Assembly (NCBI GenBank): GCA_007745635.1
Contig: CP036272.1
Span: 2,599,266 to 2,663,265, forward strand
Reading direction: 5' to 3'
Source of the DNA: Stieleria bergensis
GTDB taxonomy: Bacteria > Planctomycetota > Planctomycetia > Pirellulales > Pirellulaceae
DNA length: 64,000 nt
Shown here: positions 43,958 through 52,198 of the stretch, piece after piece
How positions within the stretch are numbered: position 1 is the first letter of the stretch
Layout of the letters: the number at the start of each line of letters is the position of its first letter
Made by a program: the position numbers and the translations under genes
Notes under the pieces: model-generated
Database searches by the model: none
Seen by the model: only the letters and a program-made list of their open reading frames with translations
Told to the model about the DNA's origin: nothing

Positions 43958-44275
43958 CCCAGTCTTCGGTGTGCTGCCAACGCACAAGCTGATCCAGCGC
44001 TCGCTCGGGGATTTCCAGCAGCGGGTTCATGTGCTGCACAGGCCCCTCACAGTTCTTGCAGCGGAGGATGTTTGTGACCGCATCCTTCGTGCTCTTCGCC
44101 TCCTTCGTGGTTCATTCCCGGTTTCGCGACGATTGCAAGTTTCGGTGGACTGTCCTCGGCAGATTATCAGCGCTTGCATGACCAGCGACGCTGGTGTCAT
44201 TTTTCTAGTGCAAGGGTTTGGGCGAGAAGCCCTGGCGTTGCTTGCATTCCAAGGGACTATCCCGAACCAGTTGTC

Positions 44276-44372
44276 GAACACCTGCGGCGTTCGGAGACGA
44301 TGTGTGTGGGGCCTGTCCCCAGGGTGCTCTGCGCGCCCCTGGGCTATGGGGTAGAACACCTTTGGCGTTCGG
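44276..44372 (+). repeat. Partial copy of the 187-bp repeat core
   Basis: GAACACCTGCGGCGTTCGG, then CCCCAGGGTGCTCTGCGCGC and CCCTGGGCTATG, then GAACACCTTTGGCGTTCGG: the same order as within the units at 27871-28244. A reversed copy of just the GAACACC core lies at 44471-44492. Confidence 0.75.
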
Positions 44373-44470
44373 AACTCTGGATGCAATTGTGAAAGCCACT
44401 ACCTTGGATTTGGCTGGTTGCTTGGGCGTGTTTCTCTGATCATGTGCTTCGAAGGAACGTCACGCTGGGC

Positions 44471-44492
44471 TGCCGAACGCCGTAGGTGTTCC
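44471..44492 (-). repeat. Reversed copy of the GAACACC core
   Basis: On the minus strand GGAACACCTACGGCGTTCGG then CA, identical to the core in the 187-bp units. Confidence 0.7.
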
Positions 44493-44769
44493 ACATGCGG
44501 TTTCGGGCCAATCGAGCAGAGAGCAAATGTTATCTGCTGCACAGGCTTTCGCCGGAGGTTTCTCAGCCATGCGTTGTCAGCGGCGCTGGCTCATTCAGTA
44601 AGCCCTCTTAAGACGCGCAGAGCAGCTGTTTACTCAAGTGATCAGTGACAGGCAAGCGGATCTTCTGGCTGTGCAACCAGTCCTCGATCCTGACGATCTC
44701 GGCCGGTCAACCGTGCTAACAGTGGGAGCAGCTTTTGGGGAGCACGCCATCAGCGTTCTGCTGGTTGAC

Positions 44770-46023
44770 TCACACCAGCCCTGTCAGCGTGCCAGTGCTG
44801 CTTGCGAAGCGGTCGGTCTGCAGCCCCATGTTGTGGAGCATGCTCAGATAGAGATTGGCAAGCGGCCTGTTGCTTTGCGGATTGAACGCGAGGTGCTGGC
44901 CGTGGCGGAAGCCGCCGCCGGCGAAAATGATCGGCAGATTCTTGTTGTTGTGGATGTTGGCATCTCCCATGTGGCATCCATAGAGCACCATGGTGTGATC
45001 CAGCAGGCTGCCATCGGGCTCGTCAACGGCCTTCAGATCGCCAAGCAGTTCGCCGAACAACCCCATCTGCGCCACTTCGATTTCCTCCAGCTGTTTCAAC
45101 TTCCGCTCGTCTTTGCCGTGATGGGAGAGGTTGTGGTAACCACCGAGCGACCTGCCGTCGTCAAACTTCACGCCCGGGGTGCGCACACTGCCCAGGAACA
45201 GGGTGATCACCCGAGTGGAGTCCGTCTGGAAGGCGAGCCGAGACATGTCATTCATCATGCGCACCATTGCGAAGAATTCCTTCTTGTCGCTTGGGTAATC
45301 CGGCTTGGCTTCGTCCACGTTGGGCTTGGGCCGCGTCTCCCACGATTCGGCCTCGGCGAGCCGCTGTTCGAGGCTGCGGACGGCGGTTTGAAACTGATCG
45401 ATCCGCTCGCGATCCGAAACGCTCACGCGCTTGCTAAGATCAGAGCTCTGTCCCATCACGACGTCGAGAATACTTCCTTTTTTACGCAGCCGCACCAATT
45501 GCCGCTGCATCGCCTTGCGATCCCCCTGAAGAAACATCTTCTTGTACAGTTCGGCCGCACTTTGAATGGTGGGAATCTCAACGCCGGCCTGGGTGTAGGA
45601 CAAGCTTCTTGTATCGTTGATCCCAAGTGAAAGTGACCGGAAACGCGTCTCATGACCCAATTCATTGGCGATCACTTGGTCGAGTGAAATGCTGTTCCGA
45701 AAACTCGCTCGCCCGGGATGGGGAGCCGCGGTCAAAAACGTTTTGTCGGCGCGGTGTCCCCCGTCAACGCCGGGATGAGAGAGACCGCTGAACACGGTGA
45801 ACTGCCCTCGGTGCGCCGCGATTTGCTTGAGGTAAGGGGACAAGGCATAGTCCCTGCCCGACGTTTTCGGAAAGAAGTGTTTAGGAATGAAGCCGAGATC
45901 CTGGTTGATCGCGATCATGCGCTTCGGCGATGCCTTTGCACGTTCAGCCCCGAAGGATTCAAGCACAGGTAGACTCAGACCGACACCAGCGGCGCGCAGC
46001 ACTGTTCGACGAGATGTTGTCAT
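44770..46023 (-). CDS. DUF1552 family protein, Tat-exported
   Basis: 417 residues from the ATG at 46023, where a twin-arginine signal begins (TTSRRTVLRAAGVGLSLPVL); an earlier in-frame start would overlap the upstream gene and hide the signal. DUF1552 traits: KRMIAINQDLGFIPKHFFPK, FTVFSGLSHPGVDGGHRADK, FRSLSLGINDTRSLSYTQAG, and the C-terminal LDHTMVLYGCHMGDANIHNN with GGGFRHGQHL. It follows the DUF1592 cytochrome stop by 4 bases and is the last gene of the second ECF-led locus. Reaction unknown; partner of the cytochrome by conserved neighbourhood. About 100 bases of its first half resemble the start of the edge gene at 1-60. Confidence 0.85.
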   Translation of the reverse strand: MTTSRRTVLRAAGVGLSLPVLESFGAERAKASPKRMIAINQDLGFIPKHFFPKTSGRDYALSPYLKQIAAHRGQFTVFSGLSHPGVDGGHRADKTFLTAAPHPGRASFRNSISLDQVIANELGHETRFRSLSLGINDTRSLSYTQAGVEIPTIQSAAELYKKMFLQGDRKAMQRQLVRLRKKGSILDVVMGQSSDLSKRVSVSDRERIDQFQTAVRSLEQRLAEAESWETRPKPNVDEAKPDYPSDKKEFFAMVRMMNDMSRLAFQTDSTRVITLFLGSVRTPGVKFDDGRSLGGYHNLSHHGKDERKLKQLEEIEVAQMGLFGELLGDLKAVDEPDGSLLDHTMVLYGCHMGDANIHNNKNLPIIFAGGGFRHGQHLAFNPQSNRPLANLYLSMLHNMGLQTDRFASSTGTLTGLV

Positions 46024-46027
46024 CAGA

Positions 46028-49000
46028 TTACTTCCGCAGGAACAATGGACTCTGAATGATTTCATGGATAATGGTACGAACGGCAAACTCCGACGGCCGA
46101 CTCTTTTCGAGAATCACTGAAACGTCATCGCGATCCGCAAAACGAACGGGTGCTCCGGTGGCATAGACTAAAAGCTGCTCGGTCAAATTCCGTGCAATGG
46201 CTTCTTCATCCTGCAGGAGTCGTTTCTTGAATTGGAGAATGTCAGCGAAGGGTTCACCGCTGGGCATCACACCGGAAGCATCGACTTCCTTTCCGATGTA
46301 GTGAACAAACTCGTTACCACTTCGGCCCACTCCCTCGACTCGCATGGATCCCTCCGCGAGTGAGCGATAGTTCTGCCTCCAGCGGCCCATGACGTCGAAG
46401 TTCTCCAGCGCGAAGCCCGGAGGATCGATCTTTCGGTGACAGCTGGCACAGGATGAGTCGGCCCGATGTTTTTTTAATAACTCTCGAATCGTTGCCGCAC
46501 CACGGATATCCGGTTCCACGGCGGGGACAGACGGTGGCGGCGGAGAAGGGGGATCACCCAGCAGTCGCTCCATCACGTACACGCCGCGTAAGACCGGCGA
46601 CGTAACGGTTCCGTTTGCTGTCACCTTTAGCACCGAAGCCTGAGTCAGGATTCCGCCGTAAGGGCTATTCTCTGGAAGAGACTTGCGCTGGAACGCGGGG
46701 CCGAAGACGCCAGGAACGCCGTAATGTCGAGCCAGACGTTCATCAAGAAACGTGTAATCCGCATCGATGATGTTGCGAGCCGGCAGATCGCGATCAATCA
46801 GATCAGCGAAATAGAGACGAGACTCTTCGACCATCGAGTTCACCAGCCACCAGTCTCCAGCGTATTCCGGATAGAGCTCCCGGTCAGGATCGGTGTCATT
46901 GATCTTGTCGAGCTTGAGCCAGGAATTGAGGAACTCCTTTACGAATCGTTTCGCTTCCGGCTTTTCGAGCAGGCGATCGACTTCCGCTCGAAGCGTATCA
47001 GGCTCGCGAAGTTTTCCTTGTCCAGCCAGGGAGCGAAGGTGCTGGTCCGGCATCGATTCGCCAAGGAAAAATGAGATTCGTTCGGCGAGCGCAAAATCAT
47101 CGAGTTCTCCCGGCGCGCCGCAATGAAAGAGGAATTCTGGCGAAGCCAGCACCGCCGAATACGTCGCGATCATCGCCTCCGTAAACGTCTCGCCCTCCTT
47201 CAGCAACTGCTTCGTGTATCGGTAGAATCGATCGAACTCCGCCTCGGCAACCGGACGCCGATACGCCCGATCCATAAACGCCGCCAACAACGTGCCGGCA
47301 TCCTTTACTGGTTGTTCAGAGACCGCCTGAACATGGCGGCCCGCTTGCTGGAATGGCACGTCGCCAAACAACGCCCTGTAGGAAGCGGGTGGCCACTGCT
47401 TGACGATCGGTCCTTCAACTTCCAGCCAATGAAACGCGACGCCGGGATACGCACCATCCGTTTTCTGGATCGTATGTGGCATCGCGGGAACCATCGGACT
47501 TGGCAATCGCATGCAATCGAGTTTTACCATGGCCCCTTTCTCCAGAAACGCTTCTAGCTGAGAAACCCCTGGCGTTTCCGGCGGCGCCTCAAAGACTCCA
47601 ATCGGCAACTTGCTTTGGGTGTTTGGTTCGTCCAGCGTGGACGAGTACACCTTGACCGGCTCACTGCGTTTTCCGGATGAGACCCGGTCATTGACAGGAG
47701 TCGGATAGCGTCGCGAGGCATCCAGCACCAAATCCGGATAGAAACGCGGCTTCTTCTCGCCTTCCCAATCAACGTAGTCCGTCTGGCGAAGCACCGATCG
47801 TGCCTTGAGGCGAAGCTTGTAATCACCTCGGACCGGCGCTTTGAATTTTTCGAAGCCATAGTAGAACGGGGTATAGGCTCCTCGAAAAATGGCGGTGGAC
47901 GCATCTTCCAGAGGCCGAACCTGAGTGATCTTTTTCTCCAAATCATCGACGTGAACGAATTGAACGGCATCCGCGATCACCCAACCCTGGGCATCCTTGT
48001 TGCTCAGCGATACCTCCGCTGCGCGGTCGAATGTGAAACGTCCCAGAGGAAACCACCGCCCTTGAATTGGCGGCTTCTGTCTTTGATCAATAGACAGGTC
48101 GGTTTCGCCGTTGGCGTGGCGAACCCGATACGGCGCGGTCCTGGCGAGGCCTTCTCCGCCACAGAAACTGACTCGCACTTCGTAGGTCCCTGGTTTCGGC
48201 AATCTAGCCTTCCACGTGATCGCGTAGGCGCCCGTGTGCTTGTTGTCGTCAGCCAGATAGTGGTCACCGATGTGATTGGATCGACGCGTGGACTGGATCC
48301 AGGGCCCGGTGCGTTCCGCCTCGGTATCGTCGACGATGGTTCCCGCCGATGGGGACGACTCCACCGGAGCAGCAAAGCCTCTCTTGTTGAAAGAGTAATC
48401 CTCGTTGATGTTCAAGCCTTCCAGCGCGAGTGAACAGCGCGCCCAGCCGAGATTCCCTTTCCCGGCCCACATCTTCGCTTGTTCACGAGCGTAATATCGC
48501 TGCGTCGTGGAATCTGGCTTGCTGGTGGGAAACTCAATCGCACGGCGAAGCGCAAATTCGGCTGCATCCAGATAGGCATCGACCTGCACATGAGAAACAT
48601 CAAGCGCTTCGCCCACTTTCGCGAAGCCATGGACCTGACCGTCCAGGGGTAACTGATCAGCGATCTTGAGGTAAGGATCGTGCAGAAGATCGCGAAGAAT
48701 GTTCTCGTATTCAAAACGATTCACCCGACGTGAAACGGAGCGTCCGTGACGTGCGTCCCTGTTTGTCTGAAACCGGACGATTCGATTGGCCAGATCCTTC
48801 ACCGCCGAGTCGCGCCGGCCCTTGCTCAAATGGCCTGCATCCTTTGGCGGCATTTCCCCGGAAGCAAGTCGATCATGAATCTTCACCCAGATACCGGCCA
48901 GATGAGGATCCTCAAGATTCCATTCAAGCGATGGAAGGTCCAATCCGCCCTCGGCCTCCCCGCCGTCGTGGCAATCCACGCAGTGTTTGTCAAAGAGCGT

Positions 49001-49195
49001 GGTCATTGTCTCTGCCAAATCTGCCTGATGACTCAGTTGCGCATCACTCACTGGGGCGAAGATCGCGATCCCAAACGCAATGAGCACGGCCAATGCAAGC
49101 CGCGACAGAAGCGTGCTTCGTTCGTTGACCACAAAACCACACAGGAAAAGCAGGCTGTGACGAGAAAGGTTGTTCATTTTAATCGCAATGCTCAC
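46028..49195 (-). CDS. DUF1592/DUF1588-type cytochrome c with golvesin-like insert
   Basis: 1055 residues from a GTG at 49195 that overlaps the upstream sulfatase stop by 4 bases (GTGA); an ATG six codons later is also possible. Signal region about 27-52, then CVDCH at 72-76 and RVNRFEYENILRDLLHDPYL. Residues about 288-418 form a golvesin/xanthan-lyase-like beta-domain: WIQSTRRSNHIGDHYLADD, GTYEVRVSFCGGEGLARTAP, VSLSNKDAQGWVIADAVQFV. The C-terminal half returns to the family: LAERISFFLGESMPD, CASCHRKIDPPGFALENFD near 915, and a DUF1585 end. The insert suggests binding of a polysaccharide or surface. Last but one gene of the locus headed by the ECF sigma factor at 58200. Confidence 0.87.
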   Translation of the reverse strand: MSIAIKMNNLSRHSLLFLCGFVVNERSTLLSRLALAVLIAFGIAIFAPVSDAQLSHQADLAETMTTLFDKHCVDCHDGGEAEGGLDLPSLEWNLEDPHLAGIWVKIHDRLASGEMPPKDAGHLSKGRRDSAVKDLANRIVRFQTNRDARHGRSVSRRVNRFEYENILRDLLHDPYLKIADQLPLDGQVHGFAKVGEALDVSHVQVDAYLDAAEFALRRAIEFPTSKPDSTTQRYYAREQAKMWAGKGNLGWARCSLALEGLNINEDYSFNKRGFAAPVESSPSAGTIVDDTEAERTGPWIQSTRRSNHIGDHYLADDNKHTGAYAITWKARLPKPGTYEVRVSFCGGEGLARTAPYRVRHANGETDLSIDQRQKPPIQGRWFPLGRFTFDRAAEVSLSNKDAQGWVIADAVQFVHVDDLEKKITQVRPLEDASTAIFRGAYTPFYYGFEKFKAPVRGDYKLRLKARSVLRQTDYVDWEGEKKPRFYPDLVLDASRRYPTPVNDRVSSGKRSEPVKVYSSTLDEPNTQSKLPIGVFEAPPETPGVSQLEAFLEKGAMVKLDCMRLPSPMVPAMPHTIQKTDGAYPGVAFHWLEVEGPIVKQWPPASYRALFGDVPFQQAGRHVQAVSEQPVKDAGTLLAAFMDRAYRRPVAEAEFDRFYRYTKQLLKEGETFTEAMIATYSAVLASPEFLFHCGAPGELDDFALAERISFFLGESMPDQHLRSLAGQGKLREPDTLRAEVDRLLEKPEAKRFVKEFLNSWLKLDKINDTDPDRELYPEYAGDWWLVNSMVEESRLYFADLIDRDLPARNIIDADYTFLDERLARHYGVPGVFGPAFQRKSLPENSPYGGILTQASVLKVTANGTVTSPVLRGVYVMERLLGDPPSPPPPSVPAVEPDIRGAATIRELLKKHRADSSCASCHRKIDPPGFALENFDVMGRWRQNYRSLAEGSMRVEGVGRSGNEFVHYIGKEVDASGVMPSGEPFADILQFKKRLLQDEEAIARNLTEQLLVYATGAPVRFADRDDVSVILEKSRPSEFAVRTIIHEIIQSPLFLRK

Positions 49196-50607
49196 TTCTG
49201 AAACTTATCCAGCCACGTCTGGACTTTGAGTCCTGGATGCTGATTGTCCGGGATCATTCGAGCCAGACTCTTCCTTGTTTGGTTGTGCTCCGGTTTGGTT
49301 GCCAGGTTGGTCCATTCGTTGGGATCCGTTCGGTGATCGTAAAGTTCCTCTGAACCGTCCTCATACCGAATGTATCTCCAGTGTTCGGTGCGGACCGAAG
49401 TGTTGCCTTCACCATACGAAGAAATCGCAGGCCCGCGAGACGCCGAAGGATTAGCCAGTTGAGGCTGAATGGATGTTCCGTCGAGCCATTGTGGCACGCC
49501 TAATCCGGCGAGGTCAACCAGTGACGGATAGACATCGATCAGACTCACTGGTTGTGTGCACTTGCTTCCGGGCCTGATTCCCGGACCGCGAACCATGAAG
49601 GGAATATGCGTTGTCTGTTCCCAGATCGCTCCTTTGCACCAATGCTTCTTTTCCCCCAGATGCCATCCGTGATCGCTGACCAGCATGACATAGGTTTCGC
49701 GTCCACGAGGGTTCTGCTTCAGGCTCTGCAGAAACCGGCCGATCTGGCGGTCAACGAATGCAACCGACGCATGATAGGCTCGAATGGTCGCCTCCCAATC
49801 GTCGTTGGCAACGATGTATTCGTGATCGCTCTGGCCGTTGTGAAGCGCTTTGTGAGCATGAGTGCGAGCGAGTCGCCGAGCGAATTCGGGCAGGTCATCC
49901 CAGTCATCCACGCCCTCCGGTTCAACAGGGCGGCGAATTGATGCGAGCGGGAATTTCTCGAACCACGGCTTCGGTACGTGCAGCGGACGATGGGGACGAA
50001 AGAAGCCGACAGTCATCAAGAGCGGTTTATCGGTGACAGTGTTCCATTGTTCCGTCGCCCACTGAGCCACTTTGTAGTCGCTCATTTCTTCGTCTTTGGC
50101 ATCCAGGGCAAACCCGTCGTTGGGCGCTGCCATGGCGTTGAAGTTATTCTTTCCCGGCGGCGGTGCGGGATCCTTGGGCTTTCTAAACAGCGAATCACCA
50201 TGTTTGCCGGGCGTGCCATGGAACACTTTCCCGCCACTGGCAACGCGATAGCCGTTGTTCATGAAAAACTGCTGCAGAGTCGGCGTTGTGACGCCGGTTT
50301 CTTTGCGGAAGCGAGCGTTAAAATAGGTTCCCGTCTTGAACGGATAGACGCCGGCCATCAGGCTGGTTCGAGACGGACGACATTGCGGCGAGTTGCAATA
50401 GGCTTGCGAGAACAGCATGCCGCTTGTGGCCAAAGCGTCGATGTTCGGCGACTGCGCATCCGGGTGCCCAGCGAGGCAACCAATCCAATCGTTCAGATCA
50501 TCGACGATGATAAACACGATATCGGGACGCTTCTCCTCGGCCAACGTGACATTCGACAACGCGGCGAACAGAATAACTGTTGCAAAGATGAGCTTGTAGA
50601 TGTGCAT
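49192..50607 (-). CDS. Secreted sulfatase, iduronate-2-sulfatase-like
   Basis: 471 residues from the ATG at 50607, where a signal peptide begins (HIYKLIFATVILFAALSNVT). N-terminal metal site PDIVFIIVDDLNDWIGCLAG, formylglycine motif CRPSR (C76), TVGFFRPHRPLHVPKPWFEK, and C-terminal VMLVSDHGWHLGEKKHWCKG with histidine and lysine ligands. Family members remove sulfate esters; close relatives are called iduronate-2-sulfatases, but planctomycete substrates vary. Stop overlaps the start of the DUF1592 cytochrome (GTGA), so they are coupled; 123 bases separate it from the sulfatase upstream. Confidence 0.9.
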   Translation of the reverse strand: MHIYKLIFATVILFAALSNVTLAEEKRPDIVFIIVDDLNDWIGCLAGHPDAQSPNIDALATSGMLFSQAYCNSPQCRPSRTSLMAGVYPFKTGTYFNARFRKETGVTTPTLQQFFMNNGYRVASGGKVFHGTPGKHGDSLFRKPKDPAPPPGKNNFNAMAAPNDGFALDAKDEEMSDYKVAQWATEQWNTVTDKPLLMTVGFFRPHRPLHVPKPWFEKFPLASIRRPVEPEGVDDWDDLPEFARRLARTHAHKALHNGQSDHEYIVANDDWEATIRAYHASVAFVDRQIGRFLQSLKQNPRGRETYVMLVSDHGWHLGEKKHWCKGAIWEQTTHIPFMVRGPGIRPGSKCTQPVSLIDVYPSLVDLAGLGVPQWLDGTSIQPQLANPSASRGPAISSYGEGNTSVRTEHWRYIRYEDGSEELYDHRTDPNEWTNLATKPEHNQTRKSLARMIPDNQHPGLKVQTWLDKFQK

Positions 50608-50730
50608 GGGTGTTGCCTGTGTTAAGCCGCCAAACGACGGCAGTTGAGAGCCCACTGCATTGAGCCGCCACTTCTTAGCGCGCGGTGTTCTCTCGCTCAA
50701 TGACGCGTCGGGCTGGCTGCCTTGGTGCCG

Positions 50731-52125
50731 TTATCCGCGCGGTTCTTGTTTCGGCTTGCCTGCCTTGGGAGCCGACGACGTAAACTTGCCGACCTGCCGC
50801 TGATCGGGAATGTACCATTCGTTCAAGAGCTCGCTCAATTGTATGACACGCTCGGCATTCCTGCTGGCAAGATTGTTTTCTTCTTTGGGATCTAACTTCA
50901 GATTGTACAGTTGAGGCTCTCCGCTGGTTGGCGGATACTTCATTTTCCCTGGTTGGCCATCATAGGTCAGCAGCAGTTTATGGTCCCCTTTAATCACCCA
51001 GCGATACAGGAGTGATGCCTGAAGGTTCTGGATGTCGGCGATATCGTGAGCGAACGATTCGCCGAACAAGGTCTCTCGCTCGATGGCTTTGCCAGACTTC
51101 AGTTCCGGCAGGAGATTGAGTCCCGGGAAGTCGTGTGGGCCAGTTGCTCCGGCGGCGGCCAGAACGGTCGGGACGAAATCGATTGACGAACACAGCTCGG
51201 GGCGGTCCAGTGCTGGGATGGTTCCCGGCCAGCGGAACATGATGGGCGTCCGCGTGCCGTGCTCATTCGGACTGCGTTTGGATCGCATTGCATAGCTGCC
51301 TTTTTCGCTCTGAATCCACCCATTGTCACAGATGTAGAACACGAGTGTGTTTTCTTTGATCCCTGAGTCATCGATGTGATTGATCAGCGTTCCGCAGGTT
51401 TCATCGAACCATTCGCACATCGCATAATATTTCGCGATCCGCTCGTGGACTCCCTTCGCCTTGTACTTTTCTAACAGTCGAGCCGGAGGAGTGTGTGGCG
51501 TATGCGGCATGAACGGGGCATACCAGACAAAGAAGGGCTTTTCGTCCTTCACAGAGCGATCGATGAAATCCAAGACCGGATCCAATCCTTCGCGTCCGAT
51601 CTTGAGCCCGGCATCGCCGTGTCGCCCGCGAGGATTCGGGTAGCCCGCTGTCATGCCTTCGGTGAATCCGCCTCGCTGGTAAGAACCCTCCCACCACTTA
51701 CCGCTCTGGTGGCTCACGTAACCTCGCTCTTTCAGCCACTTCGGCAGCGATCCCGTCTTGTCGATGTGAGAGATGAGAAGTTCTTTGGCGTCTTTGCCCG
51801 CCTTCTGAGCGTGAGCCTTATTTGCAGCGGTGTTCGCTGGATCGTTGCCGGTCGTTAAATTCTGATGTGAATAGAGACCGGTGATCAACGTCATCAAAGA
51901 AGGACGACACAACGCAGTGGGAACATAACCTCGGCGAAACAAGGCGCTCTCCTTCGCTAGCTTGTCAAGGCTGGGCGTCTCAATTTCCGGATGCCCCATG
52001 AATCCGTAATCGGTGTACCCCTGATCATCAGAGAGGATCAGAACGATGTTAGGAGGCTTTGATTCAACGGCGGCTGCGTTTGCCACAATCAAGAGAAAAG
52101 AGAGCGCGCAAAGAATGTGTTTCAT
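50731..52125 (-). CDS. Secreted sulfatase with non-canonical active-site motif (CRPSL)
   Basis: 464 residues from the ATG at 52125, followed by a signal peptide (KHILCALSFLLIVANAAAVE). The N-terminal PPNIVLILSDDQGYTDYGFM is canonical. The active-site block reads ALCRPSLMTLITG: the cysteine (C73), proline and the final TG are present, but the arginine of C-x-P-x-R is leucine (L77, codon TTG). Other parts are normal: SGKWWEGSYQRGGFTEGM, FVWYAPFMPHTPHTPPARLL, LVFYICDNGWIQSEKGSYAM with metal ligands. I recall this CRPSL form in other planctomycete sulfatases, so it may be a subfamily trait. Activity is uncertain because formylglycine maturation usually needs that arginine. Sits between the DUF1080 fusion and the canonical sulfatase. 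Confidence 0.85.
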   Translation of the reverse strand: MKHILCALSFLLIVANAAAVESKPPNIVLILSDDQGYTDYGFMGHPEIETPSLDKLAKESALFRRGYVPTALCRPSLMTLITGLYSHQNLTTGNDPANTAANKAHAQKAGKDAKELLISHIDKTGSLPKWLKERGYVSHQSGKWWEGSYQRGGFTEGMTAGYPNPRGRHGDAGLKIGREGLDPVLDFIDRSVKDEKPFFVWYAPFMPHTPHTPPARLLEKYKAKGVHERIAKYYAMCEWFDETCGTLINHIDDSGIKENTLVFYICDNGWIQSEKGSYAMRSKRSPNEHGTRTPIMFRWPGTIPALDRPELCSSIDFVPTVLAAAGATGPHDFPGLNLLPELKSGKAIERETLFGESFAHDIADIQNLQASLLYRWVIKGDHKLLLTYDGQPGKMKYPPTSGEPQLYNLKLDPKEENNLASRNAERVIQLSELLNEWYIPDQRQVGKFTSSAPKAGKPKQEPRG

Positions 52126-52198
52126 GCTGTCGTCCGATGGTTGGTTTGATGGTTGTCCATGAGCAGCATGGCTGCTCATGAACTCGGCGCAAGTCGCC

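Larger units (their letters stand above)
42617..44769. other. 2.1-kb gene-free spacer rich in dispersed repeats
   Basis: No frame here has recognisable motifs. It carries the second 137-bp repeat (43822-43957), a partial copy of the 187-bp repeat core (44276-44372), a reversed core (44471-44492), and two oppositely oriented ACCACGAAGG...GAGCACGAAGG segments (about 43567-43595 and 44080-44112). It may be a landing site for small non-autonomous elements. Confidence 0.6.

Noticed and set aside
44638-45630. 330-residue plus-strand frame
   Set aside because: Antisense of the DUF1552 gene at 44770-46023; no motif or ribosome binding site.
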